A stretch of 64,000 bases of DNA, taken from positions 3,306,777 through 3,370,776 of the forward strand of contig OZ038325.1 of NCBI GenBank assembly GCA_964035795.1, given 5' to 3'. The stretch is from Pterobdella sp. o SKG-2022 (lineage: Eukaryota; Annelida; Clitellata; Hirudinida; Piscicolidae). The position numbers and the translations under genes were made by a program. Shown one piece after another: positions 47,801 through 59,264 of the stretch. A model generated the notes under the pieces. The model worked only from the letters and a program-made list of their open reading frames with translations, was not told the origin of the DNA and did not search any database. The first letter of the stretch is position 1, and each line of letters starts with the position of its first letter.

Positions 47801-48060
47801 TATTATTATTCATTCGTGTATTGCAGATTTTATGTTTATCACCATGTCTAAATTGAAATTCGAACTAGAAACAACGCAGAATCTTTTTCATGATCTTCAC
47901 TTCCGGTAGTTTGCCGGAGGTTACGCACTCTTTATAATAGTCGCCATTGCTCACGAAGGTAAAAATCAACTTTTAAATTCTCATAACCTGAATTAAATTT
48001 TCATTTTTTGGTTTATTTGTTTAATTTTGTAATCATGTAGATTGTCTGAAAATTTTTATA

Positions 48061-48082
48061 GTTCTATCTATCTATCTATCTG

Positions 48083-48162
<80 letters not shown>

Positions 48163-48194
48163 GTTATCTATCTATCTTTCTTTCTATCTATCTT

Positions 48195-48265
<71 letters not shown>

Positions 48266-48266
48266 G
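48061..48266. repeat. (TCTA)n microsatellite
   Basis: About 50 TATC units with a few point changes (GTTA, TTTC). The Ser/Ile/Tyr/Leu open frame across it is an artefact. Confidence 0.93.
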
Positions 48267-51200
48267 TTTTTCAAAAAACTTATTTAAAACAAAGTTTCAA
48301 AATATTTACTCGTGGTGTTGAGATCTTTCAAATTCGCTGTTTGTTTTATTTGGATCTTCTCTTACTTACACCACGTGACATCATGGTTGTAAGCCCGAAT
48401 TTTAATGCTATATTTTTTGTCATCGATATATTTAAGCCATGATAACGATAATCATAACTAGAATAATAACATTAACATACTAATAATAATAAGTATATTA
48501 AAACTGATAATAATACTAACTACGAGGACAGCATTAAAAAAAAGTAAAATAATAATAACAATATTAACAATGGCATATGTGATTAATTTCATACCGCATC
48601 AGTTCTGCTGGTCTTGATCATTCACAGGGATTAATTTCGTTGTGTTTTCCTGCCCTCCTTATATGTAGCATCGTTGTTATCATTTCGTGTTCTGCTTATT
48701 TGATGTATTATTATTTTTATCCTCAAACCTATTTTTATCCTTTGTTATATATTTTTTTTTGCTCAAAATATTTTATCATATCGTAATAATATTCTCCGTT
48801 TTGCTCCAATTACTTCTGATCAGCAGTAACCCAGCTTATAAGATGCTCGTAGCCAAAAGGATCTAAATAAGGTAACAGGCTTCTTGTGCATCTTTATTTG
48901 AGGTTGCTTTTTCTTGGCTAAATTGCTTGTTTTCAACCTCTATTGGTTGGTTAATTCAAATAAAAAGGTCATTGCTTGGTGATTGGTCATCCAGCCCTGA
49001 GCAAGAGTAAAGGAAATGATTGGTTTTAAGTTTCTTATTAGTCATACTATTCTGATTAAGGTCCTTAACTTTCTTTATATAGCTTCATTAATTTTTATTG
49101 TTGTTATTATTTATGTTGATGGTTGTAATTATATGATTATGATCCTTATTTGTTATATAGCCTCAATATTTTTATTAATGTTGTTTTTTTATTATTTCAA
49201 ATTATAGGTTCAAATAATATTTTTGATAAAATAATTTATTTTTATGGAGCTTGCTTTTAAAAAGTTCACCATTGTTGTTGATTGGGGCCTTAAATGTAAT
49301 AGAAATAATAAAAATAATAATAATAATTAATAATAGTAATAATAGCAGTAATAATAATAATAATAAGAGTAATAATAATAATAATAACAACAGTAATGAT
49401 AATAATAATGATAATAATAACAGTATTAATAATAAAAGTAATGATAATAATAACAGTAATAATAATAATAATAATAATGATCAAAGTAATGATATAATAG
49501 TGATAACTATGAAACACTCACCTCTTAAATATTACAAATACCAAATATCAAAATACTCTTCTTGAGAGTTCTTTGTGTGACTTTTTAGGAAAATATAATA
49601 ATAATAATAAAATGAATACTTGATAAATTTATAATTAGAGTATTTATAAATAATATTAATAAATTTTATTTTCTTGCCTGTTTAAGTATTTATCATATAT
49701 TTTGAACAATAATAAAAAATATAGAATTTTTTTTATTGTTGTTTTGACAATTATTTATATTTGCTAATGTATGGGTGTTTTGAATGATATTCAAACTTTT
49801 TCCTGTATCTATTTTTAACTTTTGGTTTTATTTGAGCTTTAAGCTATTATTTTTCATTGTTCTTATTATTTGTATTTTCATATGAGGATTTATTATTTTT
49901 TGTACCTGATTATTGTACGTTTAATTTTAACCTTGCTGATTCAACTGCTGTTATCGCTTATAAATGTTTATTTATTATATCATCGCGACTGATTATAATA
50001 TGAATACTGCTACTTCTGCTATTACTAATGCTAATAATACTGCTTCTATCACTACCAACACTACAACTACTGCCAGCAATTGACTTTCATCGTTTGCAAT
50101 CTGTTTAAATTTCGTGCTTTATGAAGTCAATTTCAGAATGTAGGTTTTTAGACCTAGTTTACAGTTTTTTTGATTTTCAACAGTTATTATTATAATTAAT
50201 ATTATTCAATTTTTTTTCTAATTTGTATAACGCGTGCTTACATAAATTTTTCTTATTTTACTTAAATTTTCATATTATTCACTTTAATCTTTATTATTAT
50301 AAAAATAATTTTATATCAATTTAATTTTTCGTTTTTTGGTGTTATTGGTATTAATGGCGAGTTCTTGTTTGTAGCTCTGGTAACAATTCTATTTGGAAAA
50401 ATATTATTTTTTATTTATCCATATTAATTATTATTATAATTATAATTATAATAATTATTATTCTTTTTATTATTATTTTTTTTGTTATTATTATTATTAT
50501 CGCTGTTATTATTATTATTATCGCTGTTATTATTATTATTATCGCTGTTATTATTATTATTATTTGCAGTAATCACTGTATAAGTTTTATTAAAATCTCA
50601 CACCTATATAACAAAAATGTTTTTGTAGCTTTCAATAATAATTTATAATGACCTTTTTGTGTATGCAGTGAGTAATGGTTGTCTTTTACATTAATAATAA
50701 TGATAATGACTATAATAATAATAATGGTAATAATAACAACAACAACAATAATAATAATGACAATAATAGTAATATAAATATTTTTTGAATACAACAATAA
50801 TGAATTTTTCTCATTTATTTGCTCATTACTCCCATCAAGCATGCCTTCACCTCGAAGCCATCTGTTTGGTGACATTGTTTTATACGCATCAGCTAGTTTC
50901 TTGTGTTCTTCCATAATGATAATTCTAATAATAACAAAAGTAATAATAATAATTATAAAAATATTGATAATAATAATAATAATAAAATTATTAATAATGC
51001 TAATATCGCTGGCAAACAGCGTTTTCACAACTATCACACCAGAAACAGCTGATCCATCTTAATCACAGTCTATATGCATTTTTGTATTTGTTTGGGAAAT
51101 TATTATTATTGATGCCTTTATTGTTTTTATTATTCTTATTGTTATCGTTATTATTTTCCTTATTAAAAAGTTTATTGTTATCATGATCACTAGTATTAGT

Positions 51201-51300
51201 GTTATATACAAATATTATTTTATAGATATAATTATTATTTTCAAATTTTTGCATTTTCGATATATCCCAGTCAATATGCATTTTAGTATTCGTCTGGGAG
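48267..51300. other. intergenic AT-rich, triplet-repeat-rich sequence
   Basis: No gene seen. Imperfect AAT/ATA repeats at 49300-49490 and 50690-50770; a TTATTATTATTATTATCGCTG unit repeated three to four times at 50490-50560. Confidence 0.55.
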
Positions 51301-51500
51301 NNNNNNNNNNNNNNNNNNNNNNNNNNNNNNNNNNNNNNNNNNNNNNNNNNNNNNNNNNNNNNNNNNNNNNNNNNNNNNNNNNNNNNNNNNNNNNNNNNNN
51401 NNNNNNNNNNNNNNNNNNNNNNNNNNNNNNNNNNNNNNNNNNNNNNNNNNNNNNNNNNNNNNNNNNNNNNNNNNNNNNNNNNNNNNNNNNNNNNNNNNNN
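51301..51500. other. assembly gap (200 N)
   Basis: Exactly 200 undetermined bases. Open frames drawn across it are meaningless. Confidence 0.98.
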
Positions 51501-52170
51501 AAATAAAATAAAACTGAACATGTAATAAAGTGGTGAAGAGTGATTGAAAAAATGGGAATGAAAGGAAATAAGTGGAAAGGAAACAAGGAATATTTCAGGG
51601 GTTATATAAGAAATTTTGACATCTTATGTAAATCTTTTATTCAGTTTTCTTGATTTTTTTATATATTGAGAGAATTTTTGGCTATATTCATTTTCAAAAA
51701 GAAAAATTAACATTTTCGAAAAATTCAACTTTGTCAAAATTCATTAGTATAATAAAACAAAATAAGCTTCTTTAGCCAAGGTAAATACTGCAAATTATTT
51801 TAACTTAAAATTTATTTTTTTTTGTACAAAGCTTTTTGTTAACAAAGTAACATTATCAAGTACATTAGTATAAATTCAAAATTGAGGAACAGTTTTATTT
51901 ATATTACTATGAAAACATAGATGAGAGGTTTTGATAGAAATTAACGTTATTGTGAGATTAATGTAAAATTTCATATAAAAAGGTTAATCATAGAAAGGTA
52001 TTGTAAAGATCAAAGAATAACTTTTGGTGAAATTGATAGTCTGAAGTTTTTGGAATAATTTCTTCAATGATGTTGTTGAGAGATTGCTCCTTTTGTCCCT
52101 TCTTTGGTTATTTTAATTATTCTTTTTAATATGGATTCCATGCATTCGACTTTATTGAAAATTGTGACTC
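51501..52170. other. AT-rich sequence, MITE-like remnant
   Basis: No gene seen. CAAAGCTTTTTGTTAACAAA and AACATTATCAAGTACATTAG at 51827-51870 resemble the AAGCTTTTCGT repeat family seen at 1092, 2060 and 54885. Confidence 0.4.
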
Positions 52171-52595
52171 CTTATAGCCTTTTTTTTTTGATTCTTCCTT
52201 TTTAATTATTATGCTCTTCCTAAGAAGCAGGTTCCTTTGTAACTTATTTTTGTTTTTTTTTCAGAAAAAATTTTTTATTGTTGTTGGGTCCTGTAGGGCA
52301 ATTTCGGGCATTTTTGAAAGACCACTCATTTTCTTATCCGATTTTTTAGATTCTACATCCTTTTTGTGTTGGGACATCCTGGTGGCATTTGCTGACTCGT
52401 GTTTGCCCAATGTATGTATTGTGTAGATTGCGGCTGCAATTTTTTTTATAAACACTTTTTTATGTAGTTTATTAATGTTATTTTTTTGGAATGAAGCGTT
52501 TACCAATTTGGGGTCTGCGTGTGTATGGAAACTAACATTGTTATTGTTGAAAGCTTGTTTTAGAAGGTTATTGAGATGTTTGACTTGGGGCATGG
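52170..52595 (-). mobile_element. LINE ORF1-like fragment, possible SGNH-esterase end
   Basis: QVKHLNNLLKQAFNNNNVSF, HTHADPKLVNASFQKNNI and GKHESANATRMSQHKKDVES. The order Asn-Val-Ser-Phe, Asp-Pro-Lys, Asn-Asn-Ile resembles the end of the esterase domain found in some CR1-group ORF1 proteins, but the expected His-Leu-Asn is lost. The frame runs straight on from the family D fragment on its right. The identification is tentative. Confidence 0.4.
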
Positions 52596-53040
52596 ATGCA
52601 AAATCATTATCCGCTTTCCTTACAACATGGCCCAGCCATCTCAAACTCCTTTTTCTCACCACTTCGACAATCGTTTCATTCAACCCCAATCTGACCATCA
52701 ACTTCTTTGTACTCCCATCATCAGCTAGCTGCACACCACACATCATTCAAAGCATCCGTCTTTCTGCTCTCCTCAAAATATTCTTTTCAACGGACCTTAC
52801 CACCCAAATTTCTGGACTATATGTCATGACAGACCTCACACATGTACTATAAATTTGTCGTGATATTCCATGTGTATCTTTTACCACATAACATAGAAGA
52901 CATACTGTTGAATGCCTTTCAGTCCAGTCCTATCTTTCATGTAACAGCTAACTTACTTCTTCCTCCACCATTCATATTGTCCTCTAGATAAAAAAAATTT
53001 TTTACCCTCTCCAACTCACTCAAACAACTATTTGAAACAT
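52590..53040 (-). mobile_element. LINE family D C-terminal fragment
   Basis: [40 protein letters not shown] and upstream CGKRYTWNI and SELERVKNFFYLEDNMNGGG closely match 15380-15800. No 5' part. Confidence 0.8.
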
Positions 53041-53050
53041 TCTTACATTC

Positions 53051-53340
53051 TGTTACAGAAATTAACTATTGCACTAATAATATTCTAGTATTAGAATGTT
53101 CCATACTGTTCCAGAATATACCATTTTCTGCATTGTTCGAGAATGTTTCATGCACTAATAAATACTTATTATTAGAACGTTCTATACTGATCTAGAATGT
53201 TCCATTTTCTATGTTGTTATGGAATGTTCTGATTTCTAGATTGTTCTAGAACATTCTACTTTCTATAATATTCTTCAGCTACTGTATATAAACAGAGATT
53301 TCATACTTGTGTCTTCTGTCTCCCTACTTGGTTGTTCCCG
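53051..53340 (+). promoter_or_regulatory. tandem heat-shock-element-like arrays with TATA box, possible LTR or promoter
   Basis: Two diverged tandem units of about 81 bp (53071-53150, 53152-53230) each hold alternating GAA/TTC at 5-bp spacing (AGAATGTTCCATACTGTTCC AGAAT; AGAACGTTCTATACTGATCT AGAATGTTCC). A third array at 53235-53258 contains TTCTAGAACATTC. TATATAAA at 53285-53292 follows 27 bp later. Such repeats are bound by heat-shock factor. It could be the U3 of a solo LTR (starts TGTTACAG) or a host promoter; no matching second LTR is seen. The RhoGAP start codon is 2.1 kb downstream. Confidence 0.5.
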
Positions 53341-54637
53341 ATTTATGTATTTTAGACCAGAATGCTTTTAATGTGTAAATGTTTATTTGGTTGATTATTA
53401 TGGGTCGTTTTATGAAATTAAGAAGCGATTTTGAGCCTTGGAATGGAGAAGAGGATTGTTCTCATAAAGAGACAAAGACTAGGATTCTAATCTGACTTCT
53501 CATCTTACACTTGAAACAAAAGAATTCATTTGATTTCCATCTAACTACTTGGTCGTGCTTGGTGCAATTAGCAATTAGCAATTGCTCCGCAACAACCATA
53601 TATTGTGCGACGGTACTTTTAAATCGGTCCCAACCCAGCATAAACAATTATATACTAATCATAGTATTTTAAATTGGCGTCATTTGGTCCAAATAGTTCA
53701 TTTTTAAATGAAATACAGGACTAGGTTGGCGTATATAGAATTATTTAATATACTTAATATGGTTAATAGAAATGCTATTGGTAATAATTAGATAGTGCTT
53801 TTGTTTAATACTAATGATTTGAAATTTCTGCATTAAAAAAAAAGTTACTTCCTTTTCTCACACTTCTTTAAATTTTTTTCATTTTTCACAAGCTTTTCGA
53901 TGCAGGCTTCAATCTCTCTGCCCGCATCTTGGCTTTTCAAAACTAGCAATATTTTTATTTTGGCTTTTAACTTCTTTGTCATTTTTGTCTTCTGTGGACG
54001 TAATTACGGCTTTAATTTTTTATTGAAATCTTTGGATGATACCCAATTTATTGATTTAGATAAGTTTATAGCTTATTTTGAAAAAATTTTGTTTGGAACG
54101 GTTCTAGAATACCTCGCTATATTGTTTTTTCATGAAGCAATTCTAGAAAGTTACTAAAGCATTTGTCTCGTACAACAAATGCAATTAAGGGCTGGCATAA
54201 TAGTTTAAATAAGAGTTAGACTATATCATCCTAACTTTAATAATTCATTTGAAAACTGAATATGAAAACAATCAGGTTGTAGACTTTAATTAAGTAGTGG
54301 GAAACGTAGATTATATGAAGAAATAAACCTTAGGTTATATAAAATAGTTATGCATTATAAGAGGAAGAATATTATAAATTATTTAGTTAATTGTAGTCAT
54401 GTATTTAGCTAATTTTGCAATGTTTTTAGTAATTATTTTTATTTTTTTGAACTTTGTGAAGAACAATACTTTTGGTTTTTTTGAAAAAATTTTTTCAATG
54501 AAATATTAAACTTTGAAAATAGATTTGAAAAATGCTATAATTTTCAAAATTAACGTTCAAAAACAGGCTTATTTACAATAATACAACCATTAATTTATGT
54601 TATGAATAAGTGCAAATTTGGGGTTTTTTGTGCAATT

Positions 54638-54685
54638 TATAAGTTTCACTCTTGAAAGTCAAGTTTACAAAAAAACATATGATGT
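54638..54685. repeat. inverted repeat, partner at 55983-56026
   Basis: CACTCTTGAAAGTCAAGTTT followed by ACAAAAAAACATATGATG is present as its reverse complement at 55983-56026. The pair flanks RhoGAP exon 1. Confidence 0.65.
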
Positions 54686-54884
54686 TGTTCTCTGAAATCC
54701 ATAATCATAAAAAATAAAAATATTAATGAAAAAGTACTAGAGTGCAAAAAAAAAACAAAGTTTGGAGTTTTATATTAAATAATATTATAAGATTAAAATT
54801 AAGATTTTCCAAACTTAAATAACTATACTAGCCTATTAACAAAAAAACGATTTGAATCAAACACTTATATTAACTGAATAATAA

Positions 54885-54995
54885 CACAAAGCTTTTCGTA
54901 AGTTGAACACACATTTTCAAGTATAAAAATTAAATTTGTTTGTGTACTTGATAATGTGAGTTAAATTTAGGAAAAGCTCCGTTTTTGGTTTAAGT
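54885..54995. mobile_element. imperfect palindromic MITE remnant
   Basis: ACACAAAGCTTTTCGTAAGT ... ACACATTTTCAAGTA on the left is mirrored by TACTTGATAATGTGAGTT ... AGGAAAAGCTCCGT on the right. It belongs with the AAGCTTTTCGT repeats at 1092 and 2060. Confidence 0.55.
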
Positions 54996-55381
54996 TTCTG
55001 GAAGCGCTATTCAAAATATAACCTTATATAATTTATTCATCAAAAAAATTAAGTTTGAATATTATAAGGTTAAGAGCTTGTTCTATAAATTGATTTACAA
55101 CATATGACCAAAACTACTTATATGTAGATCTAATTTTATATATTGAAAAAAAACATAAACAATTTAGCTATATCTATTCAAAATTCATTTTAATATCAAA
55201 TTATTCTTGATTTTATTGAAATCATATTATTTTTAATTAATTAAAATAGTAAGCGCCTATAATATCCGGTTGTGTTTACATTGATATAGGTATAGGTTTA
55301 TTTAGATTTCGTGGAGAAAGTTGATTTTTTGTATGTGATTTGTTTTTGACAACTTGAAAACAATTTTTAAAAAAATATATA

Positions 55382-55443
55382 ATGAGTACTTTTCGTAAGC
55401 AGTTCCAAAGAGTCAGACAAAATATCGACCAGAATCTAGGAAG
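55382..55443 (+). CDS. RICH-type RhoGAP exon 1 (start codon)
   Basis: ATG then 20 codons and AG before GTGAGT. The split Arg joins exon 2 at RAEKTE. Confidence 0.87.
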
Positions 55444-56737
55444 GTGAGTAAATAATTCTGATTAATTTATATTAAAAAATATTATTTTTTACATACTTGA
55501 AAATATTCTGTTTCAGTAATCTATACTAACATTGCTGTTACTTTTCTTTGAAAAAGCTTCAAAATAAAATCAAAATTATCATAATATACAGCCATCATAA
55601 TCCTTGTTTAAATAATCACTGTAACAATATTTAACATAAGTTTTCTCAATAATTATAAAAACTATTCAAACCGCTACACTGAAACTGAACCAAGCCACTT
55701 GCAACCCAGTTTAAAACTCCAAAACCTCTTAATGAATCAAGTTACAACCTCTGGTCACCATCTCTTATTTAAAATCTATCCCAAACATTTTCTCACATAA
55801 CTGACCCATCTTGAATAATCACAAAAAATAATTAACTCCAACATTTTCTGCAGAGGAAAATGTACTCTAAACTGAATAAGGGTGATGATGATGATTAAAC
55901 GAAAAACCTCAATCAATAATCAGCATAGTCAACACAAAAACCAACATTTAAATATATAAACTTATATAGTTTTTTAGAGACATCATATGTTTTTTTGTAA
56001 ACTTGACTTTCAAGAGTAAAACTTAAAATTATGAGAATTTATAAGAACACAGAAATTTTTGTTGAGCTGGAATTTTCAACAAGTAAAACCTAGTTATAAT
56101 TCTTTAGGATGCTAACGAATTATGACAAGGTTTTACTTGTTGAAAATTTTAGCTTAATAAAAATTTTCTTTACGTATTCTTATAAATCTTTATAATTTGA
56201 AGTTTTACTGTTGAATAAACTTATATAAACTGACTAAAATACAATACTTACATAAACCACACAACTCCTACACAAAATAATTAAGTTACTGCACAATCTC
56301 CAACTCCCATAATAGAGCAGAGAAGACAGAGATATTGACAGAAGAAGAACAATGTTTGGAAAAAAAGATTGAACAGATCCGCAACATGGCCTCCTCCATT
56401 CATAAACGACTCCTCCACTGTCTGCGCAGTCAAGCCAATGGTGCTGAAGCTGATAAAAGAATTGTTCGTTTTGTTATATTTTCACTATTTGTTTCATTAT
56501 CTTATCTATTTCAATAATATTTATATTTAAAAGTCAATTTATGCTTATATTTCATGTTGAAACTATTATTATCATCATTTTTTCTGTTTTCAGGCTAGCA
56601 TGAGTTGGGTGTTCATTAATATCATTATTGCTATTATTTTTATTATCATTACCACAGAAAAAGCTACCTGAAGCAGCTCTCTCGACAGCACTCATTGACT
56701 TCTCTACACAGTTGGAACATCAATCTCCTTTCTCCAG
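55382..56737 (+). CDS. BAR-domain RhoGAP (ARHGAP17/44, RICH/nadrin family), 5' part
   Basis: Three in-phase exons (55382-55443, 56316-56463, 56658-56737) encode the first about 97 residues: MSTFRKQFQRVRQNIDQNLG, RAEKTEILTEEEQCLEKKIE, SSIHKRLLHCL, KKLPEAALSTALIDFSTQLE. These align with the start of ARHGAP17 (KKQFNRMKQLANQTVGRAEK..., HKRLVACFQG, KKLPLTALAQNM). In the family this is the amphipathic start and first helix of an N-BAR domain that binds curved membranes; a RhoGAP domain acting on Cdc42/Rac should follow. The RhoGAP exons are not in this window; 56738-64000 is transposon-rich intron. ARHGAP17, ARHGAP44 and SH3BP1 cannot be separated here. Confidence 0.87.
55983..56026. repeat. inverted repeat, partner at 54638-54685
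   Basis: CATCATATGTTTTTTTGTAA then ACTTGACTTTCAAGAGT is the complement of the upstream copy. It overlaps the left end of the palindrome 56010-56215. Confidence 0.65.
56010..56215. mobile_element. palindromic MITE in RhoGAP intron 1
   Basis: AGTAAAACTTAAAATTATGA ... TTTTCAACAAGTAAAACC on the left is mirrored by GGTTTTACTTGTTGAAAATT ... AATTTGAAGTTTTACT on the right. Arms are about 80 bp, loop about 40 bp. No coding frame. Confidence 0.7.
56316..56463 (+). CDS. RICH-type RhoGAP exon 2
   Basis: After CCCATAATAG it reads AEKTEILTEEEQCLEKKIEQ, IHKRLLHCLRSQANG and AEADKRI. The donor GTTCGT is weak but keeps phase 0. Confidence 0.88.
56658..56737 (+). CDS. RICH-type RhoGAP exon 3
   Basis: Between ACCACAG and GTTTTT. 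It encodes KKLPEAALSTALIDFSTQLE and HQSPFS plus a split codon, continuing into an exon outside the window. Confidence 0.86.
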
Positions 56738-56914
56738 GTTTTTCTAGAATGACAATAATAAAATCATAAAAATAGTAATATTAATAGTAAATGCATTAAA
56801 ATAATAATAAAATCACAGCATTTATGAGTTAACTAAAAAAATATTAACATAATGGTATAATAAATATGCTCAATGCTAACAATAATGAAACAAATGAATA
56901 ACACAAATGATCAC

Positions 56915-57110
56915 CCAAAAGTTCATCCCTGACCTTTTTGTGGTGGGTGATGGTAACGGGTTAGTGTCAGAGCTATGCCACCAGGAACTTTCTTGTAACT
57001 GTTCCTGATAGGGCCTCCCAAGATGGACAGGTCTGACACCAGCGGTGTAAGTCCACGGCCTGGCTAACTTAGAGCAATGGTGAAGACTGAGCATTTGAAA
57101 AAACCCTTGC
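56915..57110 (+). repeat. LINE family B 5' leader fragment
   Basis: CCTGACC...GGTGATGGTAACGGGTTAGT, GTGTCAGAGCTATGCC and CCTCCCAAGATGGACAGGTC match 26519-26660 at the start of the family B element. The rest of that element is absent. Confidence 0.65.
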
Positions 57111-59264
57111 TTGGATATTTGTCGAGCTAAAAAGAATGGTTACTTGGAAAGCACCAAATAACATGCTTAATAAAATCCTTTCACTGCGGATCCTGGAAGC
57201 CAGCTGCAAAAAGGTGAGAGTACCCTTTGCATTTGTCTACAGTAGGCAGCAAGATACCCTCTATAAGTCGTCGCACTGCAACCTAATAGTATGTTGATGT
57301 TAGAAAGACAGTCAGTTGGAAAACTTTGAAAAAAAATAGAATGGCAGAAATCAATTGTGAGAAAGCTAAAGATGGGTGGTCCCAGACATCCGACTGACGA
57401 CTAGGGGATCCCTACGGTGGCCCCGAACCGGTAGGGACAATGCTAGGGGCCATCAGTGGCAGCCTCGGACCACTGATGCTTATGTGAACAGAGGAAAAAA
57501 TTAAGAATTGCGAGCATCAACGTTGGAACGATAAAAGGAAGAGCAAACGAAATTGCCGAGACGCTCGAAAGAAGAAGAGTTGATATTTGCTCTCTTCAGG
57601 AAGCTAGGAAAAAATACGATGGTGCTGAATTGGTGGAAGGTAAATCAGAAAGGTCTGCACGTACTGGTCTAGAAGAGATGCTAAAGGACAAAGAGGAGTA
57701 GCTATTTATGTTGCAGAAAAACATAAAAATGCAATTTTAACGGTTGAACGAATATCCCTTAACATCATGACAGTAAGGTTTAGAACATCCTCACGCACAC
57801 TCCGAATAATATGTGTATATGCTCCCCAAAGTGGAAGAACATGTAAGGATAAAAATGAATTTTATGAAACATTAATGGTTGAATTATCAAAAGACTCAGA
57901 TGATATACAAATGATATGTGGAGATATGAATGGCCACGTAGGAGCTAGAAACACAAACTATGAAGGAGTTCACGGACATCATGGTTATTGTGTTCTCAAC
58001 AACGAGGGTATAAGACTGCTAAACTTTTGTGTAGCAAACGACCTAATTCTGGTAAACATAAGGTTCATCAAGAGAGAACAACACATCATAACTTACAAAT
58101 AAGGCGGAACTCAATCGCAAATTGACTATAATGTACCCGAAAAAACACTTCAAAGACAGAAACAATGCTAAAGTGATTCCTAGTGAAGAATGTTTCACAC
58201 AGCATAAATTACTTGTTTTCGATTTAACGCTTGGATGCAAGAAAACTAACAAAATAGCACCAGAAACACGCCTCAAGACCTGGTAACTCCATAAACTTGC
58301 TCCAACAAGAAATCGAAAGCAAGGTAAACATTGACGTTATGAATGCTGACGTGGAGACCATATGGAGTATAATAAAGGAAGGCCTACATAATGCAGCAAA
58401 AGAGATATACGGTGAAACTAAAGGACACGCACCTCTGCATAAAGGCGCTGAATGGTAGACGAAACAAGTTGATGATGCGATTAAAGAGAAGAGAAGGGTA
58501 TACAAAGCATGGGAAACAGGTTTGAAGTCTCACGAAAAATACAGAGTTAAGAAAAAGAAGGCAAAACATGAAGTGTACCTTGCCAAGAAACAGCACATGT
58601 CAAACACGCTTAGCCAATACAAAAAACCAGGAAAAATATTTAAATATATTAAAAAAATCAAATTCGAAAAAGAAAACATTCAAAAACCTCAAGCCATTGA
58701 AAATACAAGTGGAAAACTTGTTTTCAGCACAGATGAAAAATTAGAAGAGTGGCGTCAGTATTACCAAAACCTACTTAAGAAAACAACAATACACAAACTT
58801 TATCACCACCACCAATAACCGGACCTGCCCCGATCATAAAAAGAATAGAAATAGTCAAAGCCATCGAGCAACCGAAATATAAAAATCCAGTGGGCCTTCC
58901 AAAATCACAGCTGAAATAATCGGAGCTGGACGAGAGATTGTTGTGAATCTTTTCACTAGGCTAATAAATAAAATTGTTTACGAGCGGAAAATTTCTGCTG
59001 ATTGGACGAAATCCCTTATTTGTTGCATATATAAACGCAAAGGAGGCACACTACTTTTAAACAACTACAAAGAACTGAAGATATTAGAGCACAATTTCAA
59101 AATATTTGAACGTGTATTAGAACAGAAACTCAGACTCTGTGGAAAAAAGTATTGATGCAACACAACAAGGCTTCATGCCTGGAAAATCAACCAACGACGC
59201 CATTTTCTCTGTCAGACAAACGATGAAAAACACAGAAGTGTCAGAAAGTCAATGGTGTGTTGAC
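57110..59264 (+). mobile_element. LINE family D-like, left half of split copy
   Basis: 5' leader 57370-57500, then endonuclease (RIASINVGTIKGRANEIAET, ICSLQEARKK, ICVYAPQSGRTCKDKNEFYE, ICGDMNGHVGARNTNYEGVH), linker (ETKGHAPLHKGAEW, KKKKAKHEVYLAKKQHM) and RT fingers (ERKISADWTKSLICCIYKRK, GFMPGKSTNDAIFSVRQTM in shifted frames). Many stops. It breaks at QWCVD, 59264. Confidence 0.82.

Larger units (their letters stand above)
53341..55381. other. AT-rich upstream region of the RhoGAP gene
   Basis: No exon recognised; the 85-codon frame at 53900-54157 has no family resemblance. MITE-like palindrome at 54885-54990. It includes the 5' UTR/promoter of the RhoGAP gene, not delimited. Confidence 0.45.

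Noticed and set aside
47468..48287. Ser/Ile/Tyr/His-rich open frames
   Set aside because: Products of CATC and TCTA microsatellites, open in overlapping frames.
51063..51586. Open frames crossing the N run
   Set aside because: They exist only because undetermined bases are not read as stops.
53900..54157. 85-codon hydrophobic frame upstream of the RhoGAP gene
   Set aside because: AT-rich, no family motif, no phase-compatible neighbours; likely chance.
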